Positions 12,287 through 24,293 of a stretch of 64,000 bases of DNA are shown here, piece by piece (the first letter of the stretch is position 1; each line of letters begins with the position of its first letter). The DNA is from Lasiodiplodia sp. COLG20. Lineage: Eukaryota > Ascomycota > Dothideomycetes > Botryosphaeriales > Botryosphaeriaceae. Position numbers and translations under genes: made by a program. The notes beneath the pieces are model-generated. The model did no database searches. It worked only from the letters and a program-made list of their open reading frames with translations, and had not been told where the DNA came from. The stretch lies in the NCBI GenBank assembly GCA_009801085.1, contig VNWV01000029.1, positions 94,428 through 158,427 of the forward strand. Reading direction: 5' to 3'.

Positions 12287-14584
12287 ATGGATCACATGTT
12301 TGTACCAATCCACACAGCATGTCCTCCTCCCCGGATCCGTTACGTCTGCCAACAGGAATACGATTGTGACAACTTTCTCACCTATCCCGAACGCTTTATG
12401 GGATGGAAAGGAGAGGAGGCTTTCCGGGAATCCACGTGGGAAAGCATTGATCCGAATCACGCATCCGCGTTTCTCCAGCAGTGGCTATTTTTCGGATTGC
12501 TGGATGCATTTTTCGGTGACTTGGCCAAATTTTCCGACTTCATCGACACCGAAGAGAGCTCTGGTCTTTTGTACGTCCACACCAGGGAGTTGGTTCCCAT
12601 GGCGCAAAAATTCATTGAGAAAGACAAGGTAGATGGTGTGCTGGCCAAGCGTGGGCACTATTACCTCCAAATTTGCCTAGAGACGGCGTTTGTCACCTAC
12701 TTGGCCCTTACTGAGAGCGGTTTGAGGAAGCGCTTGGATCCCTACTTCATTGCATCTTTGGCTGCCACGGGGCGGTTTTTGACGTGTCTTGCGCTAGCCA
12801 TGCGCCCTGACAAATTCGTCACAATGTTCTGGCTCGAGCCCCAGGTACCAGACGAGAATGATGAGCATCTCCGCGAATTGGTAGCCGCGACCGGCTCCAC
12901 CGGCATATTTAGCCTTGAGATGGCGCGGCATGGGTGGTGTCCGAGGCAAATCTCCATTGTCGCAGGAGCATCGTTTGAGACACTCTTCTACTGTTCGCGA
13001 ATTCCACCCTTTGAAACGGAATTGGACCATCGGGCTTGTACGCGAACGAAGTGTATAGCTCTCCAAACCTTCAAGCCGACATACAAAACTAAACATGCCC
13101 TACCAGATTGCGATTGCAATTTTGTTGGTGTTAGTAGTGGGGAACTGGAGACCATACTGCACGATGGTCATATTCCTTTAGTAAAGCTGGATGGAGACAA
13201 ACTCATCATGATTGCAACCAAGGTCAGACCTGAAGAACCAGCTTTCTACATTGCCATATCGCACGTCTGGTCAGACGGCCTTGGAAATCCCACCGACAAC
13301 GCCATGCCGTTGTGTCAACTCCGGCGCATTAACAGCATCTTGCAAGCTCTACAAGGAATCCCATGCTCTAATACTGATGGGGTGCCATTCTGGATCGACA
13401 CTCTATGCTGCCCCGCAATGAACTCGCCCGCGAAGCGGCTTGCAATCACTCGGATGCGAGAAACATATGCCAGCGCCAACAGCACGCTCGTCCTGTCAGC
13501 GGATCTCCAGGCCATCGCAGCCTCGCAGCTACCCGCCGTCGACCTTACATACCTCGTCGCCCTGTCATCCTGGGCCTCGCGTCTGTGGACGCTGCAGGAA
13601 GGCGCGCTAGCGCGCCTGGTATACGTGGTATTCAACGACATTGTCCTGAACTTCAACAAGGTGCTGCAGGACTGCCTAAGCCACGGCAAAAGCGCGTTCG
13701 CCCGCGGCTGGATCAACGATGCCGACTACATCCGCATGTGGGCGGCCGTCCGCGGCGACGCATTCAACGACTCGGTGCCCGCGCTCGCGCCCGTCTTCAC
13801 GCTCGAGGCCGCCATGACCGCCGTGACCTACAGGACCACGAGCGTCGCCTCCGACGAAGCCCTCTGCCTCGGCAGTCTCGTGGGCGCGGATCTGGGCAGG
13901 ATCGCCGGCGCCCCGCCGCCCGACCGCATGTGGGAGTTTTGGGCGAGCCTGCCGAAGATACCGTGGACGACCGTCTTTTGGCGTGGGGAGAGAATGGCGC
14001 AGCCCGGCCGCCGGTGGGCGCCAAGGTCGCTGCTTGGCGTCGTTGATGCTGTGGACTGCTTCTCCGACCGCGCGGCACGCGGGGAGTGCACTCCGGACGG
14101 CTTGATGGTGGATGCGCCGGGCATGATCTTGGAGAGCCTTGTTCCGCCGTACCGGGCTGACATAGACTTCCAGCTTTTTGTGGAAGATTGCAATGGTCCA
14201 GAGCAGTACTTCCTCTACAAGGAATGTGTTGGAGAGAGGGCGGATGCGGAACGGTTCGCTGTTCCCAGTGGGGCGTTCACCCAGATCGCCGTTGTGGTTG
14301 ATGATACATCGATCACGGGTTTACAAAAATTCACGATGCTTTTTATCTATAAGGTGGAAGGCGACGTAACGTTTGCGCGACGGGGGGACGCGGGTTATGC
14401 GCAAAAGAGGCCCTTGACCTTAGCCTCCCGTTTTGCGGACACGGAGAAGGAGCTAAAATCACGAAGGGATGACCCAACCGTCGCTGACGGTGATGAATAT
14501 CTTAGGGAAATGGAAGGTCGCATTGTATATTTTGCAGCCAGAGGAAAATGGGACGACGAGCCACGAAAGTGGTGTATCGACTAG
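12287..14584 (+). CDS. HET-like protein, single exon
   Basis: 765-residue protein. The first ATG in frame is 12287 (MDHMFVPIHTACPPP). A longer reading would need a TTG start at 12248 and is not used. The centre carries a degenerate HET domain: FYIAISHVWSDGLG in place of YVALSYCWG, PFWIDTLCCP for the WIDALCI segment, MRETYASANSTLVLSA, and SRLWTLQEGALAR. Many fungal HET-like proteins of this type have a long N-terminal region of their own, here about 300 residues with no recognised motif. Expected role: self/non-self recognition or stress-linked cell death. GC content rises sharply in the 3' half. No stop or frameshift is seen. Direct repeats at 11793 and 14857 flank the gene. Confidence 0.85.
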   Translation: MDHMFVPIHTACPPPRIRYVCQQEYDCDNFLTYPERFMGWKGEEAFRESTWESIDPNHASAFLQQWLFFGLLDAFFGDLAKFSDFIDTEESSGLLYVHTRELVPMAQKFIEKDKVDGVLAKRGHYYLQICLETAFVTYLALTESGLRKRLDPYFIASLAATGRFLTCLALAMRPDKFVTMFWLEPQVPDENDEHLRELVAATGSTGIFSLEMARHGWCPRQISIVAGASFETLFYCSRIPPFETELDHRACTRTKCIALQTFKPTYKTKHALPDCDCNFVGVSSGELETILHDGHIPLVKLDGDKLIMIATKVRPEEPAFYIAISHVWSDGLGNPTDNAMPLCQLRRINSILQALQGIPCSNTDGVPFWIDTLCCPAMNSPAKRLAITRMRETYASANSTLVLSADLQAIAASQLPAVDLTYLVALSSWASRLWTLQEGALARLVYVVFNDIVLNFNKVLQDCLSHGKSAFARGWINDADYIRMWAAVRGDAFNDSVPALAPVFTLEAAMTAVTYRTTSVASDEALCLGSLVGADLGRIAGAPPPDRMWEFWASLPKIPWTTVFWRGERMAQPGRRWAPRSLLGVVDAVDCFSDRAARGECTPDGLMVDAPGMILESLVPPYRADIDFQLFVEDCNGPEQYFLYKECVGERADAERFAVPSGAFTQIAVVVDDTSITGLQKFTMLFIYKVEGDVTFARRGDAGYAQKRPLTLASRFADTEKELKSRRDDPTVADGDEYLREMEGRIVYFAARGKWDDEPRKWCID

Positions 14585-15106
14585 CACTCGACAGAAAAAA
14601 GAATTGTGAATAAATATCCATGATTGTGCTGAGTGTATCCTGATTTCGACGTGAAAAAATAATCTATTGACATAACAAATTTTGAAGACGGAGCTTCTAA
14701 GGGTGGTGCATATCGCGCATGTGGAAATAATAACCCATTCGGAAATGGTGTAGCAAGAAAATAGCGTGCTTTATACCTTCGATCGAATTTTGCTTGGATG
14801 CTTCTTTGAAGTGTATTTTTGAGTTACCATAGGAATTTCGGAACTTGTTATCTTCTCAAAGCGGATGTCTCTTTTGTTTGCAGAGTAGTTGGCCGGTTTT
14901 ATCGGAGAAACTATTAAATATAACCCCTTTCTATATTGCTCTATCCACACCTAGTACATATACTGACATTCTATAAGCTCAACCACCGTCGTCCAATCGC
15001 CACACTGCCACACCTTATCATGGACACTGGTCTCCTTACAAGTGACCGAGGGCAACCCGTCGCACTTCATCGAGCCGACGTCCTCATTGCTGTCGGACTC
15101 GTAGAC
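14585..15106. other. Convergent intergenic region
   Basis: AT-rich 3' flank of the HET-like gene and of the GH71 gene. It holds the second copy of the short repeat (14857-14900). No gene seen. Confidence 0.5.
14857..14900 (+). repeat. Short dispersed repeat, copy 2
   Basis: Pairs with 11793-11838 as described there; same orientation, about 3 kb away. Confidence 0.6.
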
Positions 15107-18100
15107 TCAGCCTTTATACGTCTTGAGATCGAACTCCAGATGGGTCGGGTGCTCGGGCACCTTGTCGGCGTTCGAGTCCCAGCCCGAGTTCTCGTCGCTG
15201 TACGGCTCTTCGTGCCGCGTGAGCTCATCGAAGTCACACTGGTCGTACTTCTGGCCCGGTGGGATGTCGTACACAAGCCAGCTGTAGGCAGTGCGCTGGA
15301 CGTCGTCCGACACCTGTTCGGTCACGGCCCTGCTGAGCAGCAACACGTACGATGTAGCCGTCGCCGTTGTCGTCGCCGTCGTTGTAGTCGTAGCCGGCGG
15401 GTTGTTCGTCGTGGCGGTCGCGCCCGGCGCCGAGACGGGCACCTGTTGGGCCAGCCAGTCGCGGTATTCGGTGAGGGCTGCCCCCGACCGCACGCGATCG
15501 GAACGGGAGGCAAGCGGCGGCTCCCAGAAGTCGAGAGCCTCGGCGGGCGCCGGCGTGCCGAAGAGGAGGGTCGACGTGCCCGTCGCGGTGCATGCTTGAG
15601 TTGTGGCGCACACGGTGCTGCACGACGAGTCGACGCACGCGGTCGTGCATGCGCTGGCCGTCTGCGTCGTGCACGGTTGGCTGGTGCTGCTGGGCTCGTT
15701 GCCGTCGTTGCTGCCGCAGGTGCCAGAGAGGCAGCCGAGGCCGCCGCAGACGCTCAGGGGACACCAGCCGTCGTCGTCGCTGTTGTGGTTGCCGCAGCCG
15801 CGGATCCCGCAGCCTTTTCCGCAGCCGAAGAAAGAGTCGCAGCCTCCGTCACAGGCAAAAATACCACAGATGGGCAGGATGATGCCACCAGAGTCGTCAT
15901 CGTCATCATCGTCGTCGTCATTGTCATCGTCGTCAGTGTCGCGGGGTGGACAGCCGAATGGAGAGCAGTCGTAGAAGCCGCAGTTGGAAGTACAAGTTGT
16001 AGTTGGCTTGGCGCTGGTGTAAGTGATGGTAGGGAAGACGGGGAGAGAAGTAATCGTGATGGTAGGTTGAGGCTGAATGGTTTCGATATGTGGCGTAGAG
16101 TAAAATATCGGTGGAGAAGGGGTTTTGTTTCCTGGCCGTGTCGGAGCAAATGTAGCGACGTCTGCAGGGAGTGTCACCCTTACTGGAGGCGGCATTATAC
16201 TCGTTCTCGGGATCACTGTCGTCTTGACAGTATCCGTCTTGTCGGCGGTAATTGTCCAGAACCGGACTTCGTCTGTGGTAAAAGGTGGAATAGTGAACGA
16301 AGTCAGTTTCGTAATGGTACGTCCTTCTAGAATAGACCAAACGCTGGTGGTCAATACAGGCCAGGTAATAGTCGTGTTAGTTGAGAGTTCATAGGGAGGC
16401 AGGATGAAGTTGCAAGGCGGGATGCACTGCATCGTAGGATCATCCGTCCAGATTGAGCCAGGGACATAGACGTCGACTCCACCGCAGCGAGTATCAGGGC
16501 ATTGCCCGTTGTCCTCTGTGTTATCGGAAAGTGGTACGACCTGAGGGTTCATGTTGTAAACGCAGTCGGGACACCCACTGGATACACACCGCCCTCCAGC
16601 AGCAACTCGCTTGATATTCCCCGCAGAATCCACAATATGCATCCTCTGCTAGCCAGGTTGGAGGCCGGGTAGCGTGCCGTAGTTCAGACCTGCGTGGAGT
16701 TCTGATCGGACAATCTGCTTGCCGCCGCTGTAAAGTTCAACAAAGTAACCTGCACTTGGCATGACGACAGCGAAGTTCAAGGCATCGTCTCCCGTTTCGA
16801 ACCCGTCAGGTGGTACGAAGTACTCGCTTGCGCCATCCCAAGGGCAGCTGGCATTTTGTAGGATTGTCTTGTACCATATTGCCCCGGTAAACTCTTCGTT
16901 GTGAGGCAGCATGTCGGAAGATTTAAGGCCCTCTTTGAACGCCGTGATGAATGATCCGAGAAGAGGTTGCCAGCCCGTATGTGGATAATTCTTTTGGGTT
17001 GCATACCGGGAGGGATCGGTGTCGTTGTTTTGCTCCCACCAGAGGTTGCCTATATAATGACTCTCAGGGCCATCGTTCTACAGTAGTTAGCGGGATGTTA
17101 ATTAGAATTCAAGCTAACGTACCCAGGTCACAATCTGCACGTATTCTGGAGATGGATCCATGTTGAGAATGCCGACCATGCGTAGAGGCATGTTGATTTC
17201 ACCGGCTCGGTATATGTTCGTGTGATACTGCAAAAGTTAGCATAGTATACCTGGTTAGGCGGTAATAGAGCTTACCGCATTCTTGTACTGCAGAGGGCTT
17301 AATGCTGTTTCATGTTTGTTAGTATCCAACATCACTCATCAGGGAGCTGTCACATACGAATCATATATGGCTTCGAGTGATTTGTTGCGCCTTGAAAGAC
17401 CTTTTCATCAGGGCTGATGTCACCGGGGTATTCACCACCATACCCAGCGCGAAAGGGCCAAGCAGACTCCCAGCTGGCAAGACCATCCACTGTATTTTGC
17501 CAATGGGCCCACCATCCTGGGTCAGAGGCGTAATATCCGTCGGTTCCATCAAAGTCAGGAACGAAGAAGATTTGGTTATCCAGTTCGTCGCGCCACTCGT
17601 TCCATGTTACATTGTTCAGGCCGCCATCAGCAAACGTTGTGACCAACGGAAGGTTGTCGGGGCCCGCAAGCTGGTATGCACCATGGCCCTTGTAGTCTTT
17701 CACGAGACTGAGAAAGTCTTTCGCTGACTGTTTTGGTTTGGTGTCTCCAGCAGCCCAAAGATCCATGCTGATGAAGAGCTTGAAGTTCGGATGATTGTCC
17801 CGGGTGTAGTCGAACATGGCGTTCAGAGATTCGCGGACAAACGATTGTCTTGGGTCGCCAATGTTGAGCGAGAAGCCATCGAGGCCCATAGCTACGGCAT
17901 CCTCGATATCTGTATGTATGTGATCCTCATCGGCATGCCCGACCTGTGAAAGGGTAAGTCTGCGGTCATCCTTTGCTCTGCAACAAGAACGAGACTTGCA
18001 TAGCGAGGTTAAGGTTGGTCGATAGCGTACCATGTAGTGGGCAAAGACAGCCTTGGCGCTGGCATTCCGAGAGAAGAAGGCAACCAGACTGGTCGCGAAC

Positions 18101-18132
18101 GCTAATATGGTGTGGAAGGACAAAGGATGCAT
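15107..18132 (-). pseudogene. GH71 alpha-1,3-glucanase with Cys-rich tail, interrupted by one in-frame TAG
   Basis: Secreted mutanase-type enzyme acting on cell-wall alpha-1,3-glucan. Exons (minus) are 18132-18031, 17943-17358, 17304-17276, 17227-17123 and 17077-15107. Together they read through in one frame of 930 sense codons, broken only by TAG at 16651-16649. A signal peptide covers about residues 1-26. The GH71 domain follows (AVFAHYMVGHADEDH across intron 1, GLDGFSLNIGD, FVPDFDGTDGYYASDP, IGNLWWEQN). After the TAG come CVSSGCPDCVYNMNPQVV, a Thr/Pro-rich linker, an Asp run (about 15895-15940) and a Cys/Gly-rich region. The stop falls after residue 416, near the end of the catalytic domain, so a shortened enzyme could still be made. 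CAG to TAG at a CpA site is a RIP-type change; readthrough or a sequence error is the alternative. Confidence 0.82.
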
Positions 18133-18183
18133 CGCAAAGATGGAGGTGGAGGAAGTGATGCTTTGGAAAAGAAAGCGGGCATA

Positions 18184-18198
18184 TGGGGAATATATATA
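18184..18198 (-). promoter_or_regulatory. TATA-like element of the GH71 gene
   Basis: TATATATA on the minus strand, about 55-65 bp upstream of the ATG at 18132. Position and composition fit a fungal core promoter. Confidence 0.4.
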
Positions 18199-19226
18199 CA
18201 CTCATCGCTTCGAGCGGAACAACACTGGAGGAGCTGTAGCCTGAGAACACTACCGATTTGTGCCTCTCAAAGGATCTGGGACGATAAGGAAGGCGATTCC
18301 TCATCAGTAACCAACACCGTGATCATATCCAAGGACAATCAGTGGGCAAGGATTCTTAGAAGCCAATCGCCAAAGGTTTTATGAGACTTGTCTTCTTTAG
18401 GGGCTCCGCCCAATGCTAAGGCGGACAAGAATGTCCTCTTGTAGTTACAGCCATAAAATCTATCATCACGCTAGCCCTCGTGTACTGCGGCGCTGTGAGA
18501 CATGAGGCAATCTGGTCAGAAGATCAGAGTTGGCTGAGCTGAGGTTGGAGGGGCCCACTGCGGCACAATGAGGCGTAGGAAAGCCATCCGAGTCATGGGG
18601 AACAGGATTCAAAAGTTTCAACTGAACATAAGTGCCCAGATTCCCATTTCCTACGAAGTGGCACCTTTTACGCGAATGGGGATAATGTATCTGTAAAAGA
18701 AATGAGGTTATACTCGTGATGGTGTTGAAGGATGATCGATTAGTAGCTACGGTAGGTTAGGACGATATGCATCCAAGCGAACTACACGAAGCCTAATCGG
18801 GCAACAAAGACGTTGCCGCAGACGTAGCGGGCTATTGGCAGATAGTTCCTGCCTGCCGGTACGATCCTCAACTCGCAAAAGTGGCTGGGATGTTAGCATC
18901 TCGATGGTTGGAGCCTACCATGCGGCGTAGCGGGTATTTCAGATAACCATATCCGGATACGAATATTGGGGGCCATTTTGTCCGCCGCTCATTGCCACTG
19001 GCCAGGCTTCCTTCACATGGACATTTAGCTGCATCAGACACTAACAGCCAAGGCGTGTTGCCGGCTGCAGTGCAGTGTGACTTGAGCGTAGCGCGGCAAA
19101 GGATCATGACCACGCCACTGATGCTGCCTTCTGTGACAGGTACAAATAGAGTCCGTTTGTCTGTTGGAATGAATTCACACAGATCTTTCATGATACACTT
19201 CCACCTGACCTTCGCGCATCTTCAAC
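18199..19226. other. Divergent intergenic region, no gene seen
   Basis: About 1 kb between the GH71 gene and the secreted HExxH protein, both of which need promoters here. No repeat or ORF of note. Confidence 0.5.
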
Positions 19227-20552
19227 ATGTCCTGCCAGATACACCTATTACACTGGGTACTTCTACTCCTCCTACTCTTTTTTTCGGCTACATCAACCGC
19301 TCAGGATAAAATTGGCTCACGCTTCAACGTGTACTGGGGGAATGAGCCGGGTAATTGCGCTGGTCACGAGAAAACTCTCGACAGATGGCTTCAAGAAGCT
19401 ATCGACCTTACACAAAGCAGTCTTCGAGCCTTCGACATTGCGTCGGATGACAATCCTCCTAGCAATGGATATGACCATGCTAAACGTGCTAAAGTATTCC
19501 TAAAAGCCTTTTGGGGCTTCGATGCAGGATCCACCTCGGAGGATGTAGATCTCGTACGCGGTAGGATATGGCCTCTACTTGACCTGCAAACACGATTGAC
19601 GCTGACCATCCTTACATAGAAAGGTTTAATGAAATCAATCAGTGGTTGCGAGGAACGACAAACCTCCCCAATGGAGCTGCAAAGCCGTGGCTCTTTTGCG
19701 ATGGCACCGGTTTTCAACCAAAAGAGCGGACGGATAAGGCTGTGGAAAGCGACGGCGTCACCCTTGTACAACAAGTAAACCCAAACACCAAGGAGATTGG
19801 TCCCGCTGCAATTCAGGACGTTGAGAAGTATCAACCCTTCCTCTTTCTCAAAGACCGCGATGGCAACTTTGTCAAAGACAGCGCCGGCAATTACAAACCA
19901 AACTCGGACAAACCCCATTGGAGCGATACTTTGAGGCGATACGTCATGTCATCAGTTAATCTTCAAGAAGGCTGCGAAAAAAGTTTCATGGGCTGGACTA
20001 ACCCTTATGAGCATCCCAGAGCGATGATTGTTTGTTTCGATGCTCTCCATACAAGTCCAACACCAGATGAGGACTGGATAGAAGAAGACACAATCCTAGG
20101 AACATTCGTTCCTGACCTTGAACCTAACCCCTCGAATGGTGCCTTTTCATATTTCAAACCCAAGAGCACCACCTTTCTCCATGAGGTCTTCCACTTGTAC
20201 TATGGAAACGAAGAAACTCCAGATTCAACATGTAAGTCTGTCAAAGGTCAAGGGTATGTAATCTCATTCTAACGTAGTACCAGATCAACTCGCTGATGCT
20301 CAGGACACCATCGCGGACGACCCCAACACCGTACCAGCATCCGTCGATATGGACAAGTGGGAGAGTACGGACTTGGAAAAAGCTAACTCTAAGGGATGGA
20401 CAAAGGCGGAGATTGTTCGAAGGACCCCGGAGATCTACGCGGTCTTTGCTATGACTTGCTGGACATGGTTTGAAAGAACATTCACGGTCAACGGTGTCGA
20501 GAACAGGGCGGACCTTTCGAGTACGGAGGTGGAGTGGATACCTCGTACGTGA
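19227..20552 (+). CDS. Secreted putative metallopeptidase (HExxH)
   Basis: 406-residue protein. Exons are 19227-19560, 19620-20231 and 20278-20552, with introns of 59 and 46 bp and the total in frame. The N-terminus (MSCQIHLLHWVLLLLLLFFSA) is a clear signal peptide. Residues 299-303 give HEVFH in the context FLHEVFHLYYG, the zinc-binding and catalytic HExxH signature. The likely third ligand lies downstream in the Asp-rich part of the last exon and cannot be fixed by eye. It resembles fungal secreted proteins annotated as putative metalloproteases related to the M35/lysine-specific type; membership is tentative. Expected site: outside the cell. It is convergent with the gene at 20690-21614. 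Confidence 0.78.
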
Positions 20553-20689
20553 TATGGATAGCTCATGCTTCGGCATTTACTCCTATCACGCCCAGAAGAT
20601 CGATATTGGCTCGATCCATACTTTACTCGCTCTCGACTAAGCTTGAAGTGTTTGTCATCGGTTGTATTGGGATATTAGATAAGTGATAT

Positions 20690-21614
20690 TTAAGTTCGAT
20701 CCCTAAAAAGATGTGCCGGCAATTTTCCGTTGCGTAGGAATCTCCCGAAGGTGGGTTCACCATTGAACCTCTTCGGGATGCCAAAAAACTCGCCGTAATG
20801 CTCTTCCGTCCACTCAATTGCTCCCAACGCTTTGATTTGTTCGTCGAACCATTGCTCTACAGGAATCGGCGGATACATAATGCCCTGAACAATGGGATTC
20901 CGCATGCCACTTTCTTTCCACTTCTTCTCCGCCTCGTCGCCGTTCCAGAAGTGGAACCAGAGTAGCTTCTCCACAGGCCCACCATATCCTGCCTGAGCAC
21001 CTGCAGCCCACACGGGAATAGGCGGCGCTGATGGGAGCCTCGTTCCGGGTACGCCTCTGGGTCTCACTTGGTCGGGCCACCGAGGAACCATGCCGTTGAT
21101 TTGGCGTACTTGTTCCCTCCTCTCCGCGCTCATCGGATACGGAAACGAAACTTGCACTGTAGCCACAAACTTCACGCGGTGAAGGGCAGAAAGAAAGCTA
21201 TTGCTGCATTCGATCTCCGTTTCTTTCGCCTCACCAAAAGTAGATAGCCCATTCCAATACTTAGCATATTCGGGCGACTTCCTGAAGGCTTCAAGGGCTT
21301 CGCGATTTTTCCAAGCTGCGGTGTGTCAGACGGTGGTCACAACGGGTTGGATGAAGGCACCTACTTGTACAGATCACAACGATATCGGGGCGCTCTTTCA
21401 CGCGAGCCCAGCAAGCTCTATCGTAGCCGGGCGCTTCTGTCAAGGGACAGATAGCATCAATCCATTTTTTGCGCGATTCGCAGAGTGGACGGGGGGCGCC
21501 AATCTCGAAAATGGATTCGGACTCAGGGACATGTATCTCGGTCCACGTGCTGACGAACAGTGCAGCGAGGCGCTGATTCTCTAAGAATTGCTGACGGAAT
21601 TGGTCGTTCGACAT
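20690..21614 (-). CDS. Hypothetical protein with a dimeric alpha/beta-barrel-like segment
   Basis: 291-residue protein, exons 21614-21365 and 21315-20690, intron 49 bp. The ATG at 21614 starts MSNDQFRQQFLENQRLAALF. The part rebuilt across the splice (VVICTTWKNREALEAFRKSPEY) looks like the strand-helix unit of ABM or stress-responsive A/B-barrel proteins. A second unit around VKFVATVQVSFPYP...KLLWFHFWNGDEAE may pair with it. No signal peptide or membrane helix. I cannot assign a function; relatives, if the fold is right, include small monooxygenases and uncharacterised fungal proteins. Confidence 0.7.
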
Positions 21615-22210
21615 CGTATGTTGAGGGAGAGTGGGTGTTTCGGAACCTGAGGAAGAGCCCAAGATCCCCAGGTGCGGCACAGTTAGGCAGCAGAACGTAC
21701 GCTAGTCCTAATGCAGAACTTGGCATATTATAGCGCTTCGGTATTTTTAGATTGACGGAGCCCAGACGTACCTTGAACTTACTCAAGCACATTCTCTTAA
21801 AAACTCCAGATGAATAACAGATGACAGCCCGATGCACCAAGAACCGAGGTTCCGTACACAAGATTTTTATTCTCCGTATTCCTAACATCGACTCAGCAAT
21901 CCCTCATTGCCCAACAATAGTCCATTACCAACAGGCAGTGATAACGCCAGCGGCCCGTATCTGACATCCATTGCACTCATCAGAACACTATCAATTATGA
22001 ATGTTACATACGAACCAAAACATGGCATGGCCTACCTTGTCAAGCTTCTGGCAGCATATTCTTCGGCCAGCAGCCTCACTCATCCCACGGCCATTACAAG
22101 CATCTGCGTCCTTGAAGGTGCAGCTCTATAAGATAGAGACTAGCGCGAGTCGACCTTCTAAGCAAGTGGCCAAAGGGATAGAGCGTGAATCTTTCATGGA
22201 TTAGATCTAT

Positions 22211-22564
22211 TTATAACCCCTTATCTAGACACTTGTAGAACTCAGCTATCGAATCCTCCTCCCAGGGCAAGACTTTGTCGGCCTGGAATTCCTCGACGAC
22301 GGGATTTACATCCCCAGTGGGGCTTACTGTGGCGGCTATAGGTATGTTCAGCCCAGAGATGGCGGAAACCATTATAAAGACAGAGTGGGGAAATGTTTTG
22401 TTGGCTGTTAGATATGTTTCAAATGAACCGAACTTATCATTGTAGAGGATTCCCGAGCGAATGCTAACGAGGAGGAGCATCAGAGCTTCTGATAGCCAGG
22501 GGAAATTGGAAAGCTCCTCTTTCCGAGATACATGAAGGAACTTTATCTCCACTATAGTAATCAC
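22211..22564 (-). CDS. Doubtful ORF, possible relic
   Basis: An open stretch of about 117 codons whose first codon is not a secure ATG. Composition looks protein-like, with hydrophobic runs such as ALMLLLVSIRSGILY and a charged C-terminus, but no domain is recognised. It could be the last exon of a decayed gene extending to about 22850. Low confidence. Confidence 0.2.
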   Translation of the reverse strand: MITIVEIKFLHVSRKEELSNFPWLSEALMLLLVSIRSGILYNDKFGSFETYLTANKTFPHSVFIMVSAISGLNIPIAATVSPTGDVNPVVEEFQADKVLPWEEDSIAEFYKCLDKGL

Positions 22565-24162
22565 TAGCCGAGATATTGCCCAGCGGTATCATGAAGCCGG
22601 GCTCTGTGCAACTTCCAGGCCGGCGTTTTTGCGTAGCGAAGACCGTATCCCAGAATGTTGCCGTTCTGCCAGGCTTGAATTCCCACTTCCACTAAACATT
22701 TGCAGTTCTTCGCAAGCATAGCCGCTCTTAGTGTCGTAAGTATCTGTTTCCAGGAGAAACTCTCCTGCACCACCCGCCAAAACGGCTGAGGTGCCATACA
22801 AGGCAAGGAAAAGGATTTCCTACCGTTGGCGCTGCATGGGCACGCATGCCGGCGACGAAGCCAACACATACCGCAAATCCTGCCTCCTCCACAATCAGTC
22901 CATGAGGTCGGGGCGTCAGCCAATGTGTTTGCCAACGAGAGATGGGCCGCTACCCGGAGCCCGCCATGGAGGTGCAACCAAGCAGTGTGACCTTAGACGT
23001 AGCGAGAGGCTACCACGCCACCATCTTTCTTAATACGAAGGGGCACCATTTTGGGGCATTGCCCTGGCTTGAAAATCCTGCATCCTGCGAAAATTTGGGG
23101 GTCGTATCTCAAGAGGGCATTGTATCTCAACACGCATTTCAATTGTTCTCGGCCACACAAGCCGTTTCTGCCGTTCACGACTCTATTCCGTTTAATGGCA
23201 GGTGCTGTAATTCGTCTCAGATCTTAGCCTGGAAGTCGAAGGTCAAATGCTCGCCAATGTCAGAAAATAGCATAGATTTTTCGAGCGTGAAGTTTGGGGG
23301 CGAAGACCCAAACTATAGTAGGCATTCGGCTGGGAAAGCGGCATTTAGGGCAGAAATTTAGCCGACATGTCCATGCACGCCCCGGATCAGGACAGCGCCC
23401 CACGCTAACACGCTGGCTGGCAGAATTCGAGAACACGAAGTCAGCACTGATCAGAATAGAACTAAGGCACCGGGAACATGCCGTGTGGTGATGTCCGAGC
23501 CGCTTCTGTCATGATGTAGCCTGTAGGGCTGCAAATCTAGACGGGTGCCGGCACTCGGCTCGAATGACCAACCCTAGGCGAATACGAAAGGAAGTGATAC
23601 CCTAACCGACCGAAAATGGCCCCCACGATGTGTTTTCCCGTTCGACTGAAAATTCATTCGCTTGCTTCGAACAACACTGTTGCTATCTTCACGATATCTT
23701 CAGATGAGGTTGACGCAGCTCCCCTACGTCTGGGTGTCGCGGCCTTCGCTATGACATGTTTCAAATATCGATTGAAGAATTGCGCCAACAGTGGCTTCCT
23801 TCTTGATTTCGATTATAAAGAAGTCTTATTCATTAGCCAGTTGCGCCCCGGGTGGTTTCCACTTCTTCGTTTCAGTGCATCCGTGAAGCTATAGTCCCGC
23901 CACATTTCCAGTTCAGCCCCGGTAAATCTATTTTCAAAAGCGCCGCCAACCATTCTAGTAACATCCGCCGTTGGAAGGATTGACCCCAACCGAGCGAGCA
24001 TGATGCACGGACACCAGTGGCTCGGTCCGGCCCACAAACCGTAACTCGCCTTCCTCACCACCAGCATTGAACCGAGACTTGAGCCTAAGCGAGTGCTATT
24101 GCCAAGTCTGGGTGTGACCATACGATGCTGCCTTGACCTGGAAGAGGATGAGTTCAAAGTTG

Positions 24163-24169
24163 TATAAAG
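24163..24169 (+). promoter_or_regulatory. TATA-like element of the secreted protein gene
   Basis: TATAAAG about 125 bp upstream of the ATG at 24294, followed by a C/T-rich leader, a usual fungal core-promoter layout. Confidence 0.4.
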
Positions 24170-24293
24170 CTGGCCGTCTGCTCCATTCTCAAGTCATCCA
24201 TCAAACCAGCAAGCTTCAAGTCAAAGCCTCACTCGACAACTTCTTTCGAACCCTCTACATCTCTCAAGCATCCCCAAGCTTAACCCAATCACA

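Larger units (their letters stand above)
21615..24293. other. Long gene-poor stretch
   Basis: About 2.7 kb. Weak minus-strand ORFs at 22211-22564 (protein-like composition, ends AEFYKCLDKGL), 22564-22977 and 23813-24157 match nothing I recognise and lack secure starts. They could be relics. The right end carries the promoter of the secreted protein at 24294. Confidence 0.4.

Noticed and set aside
14936..16330. Long plus-strand ORF opposite the GH71 C-terminal part
   Set aside because: Low-complexity Arg/Val/Ala product; it mirrors the Cys/Thr-rich tail of the GH71 gene, whose splice-supported frame is clearly the coding one.
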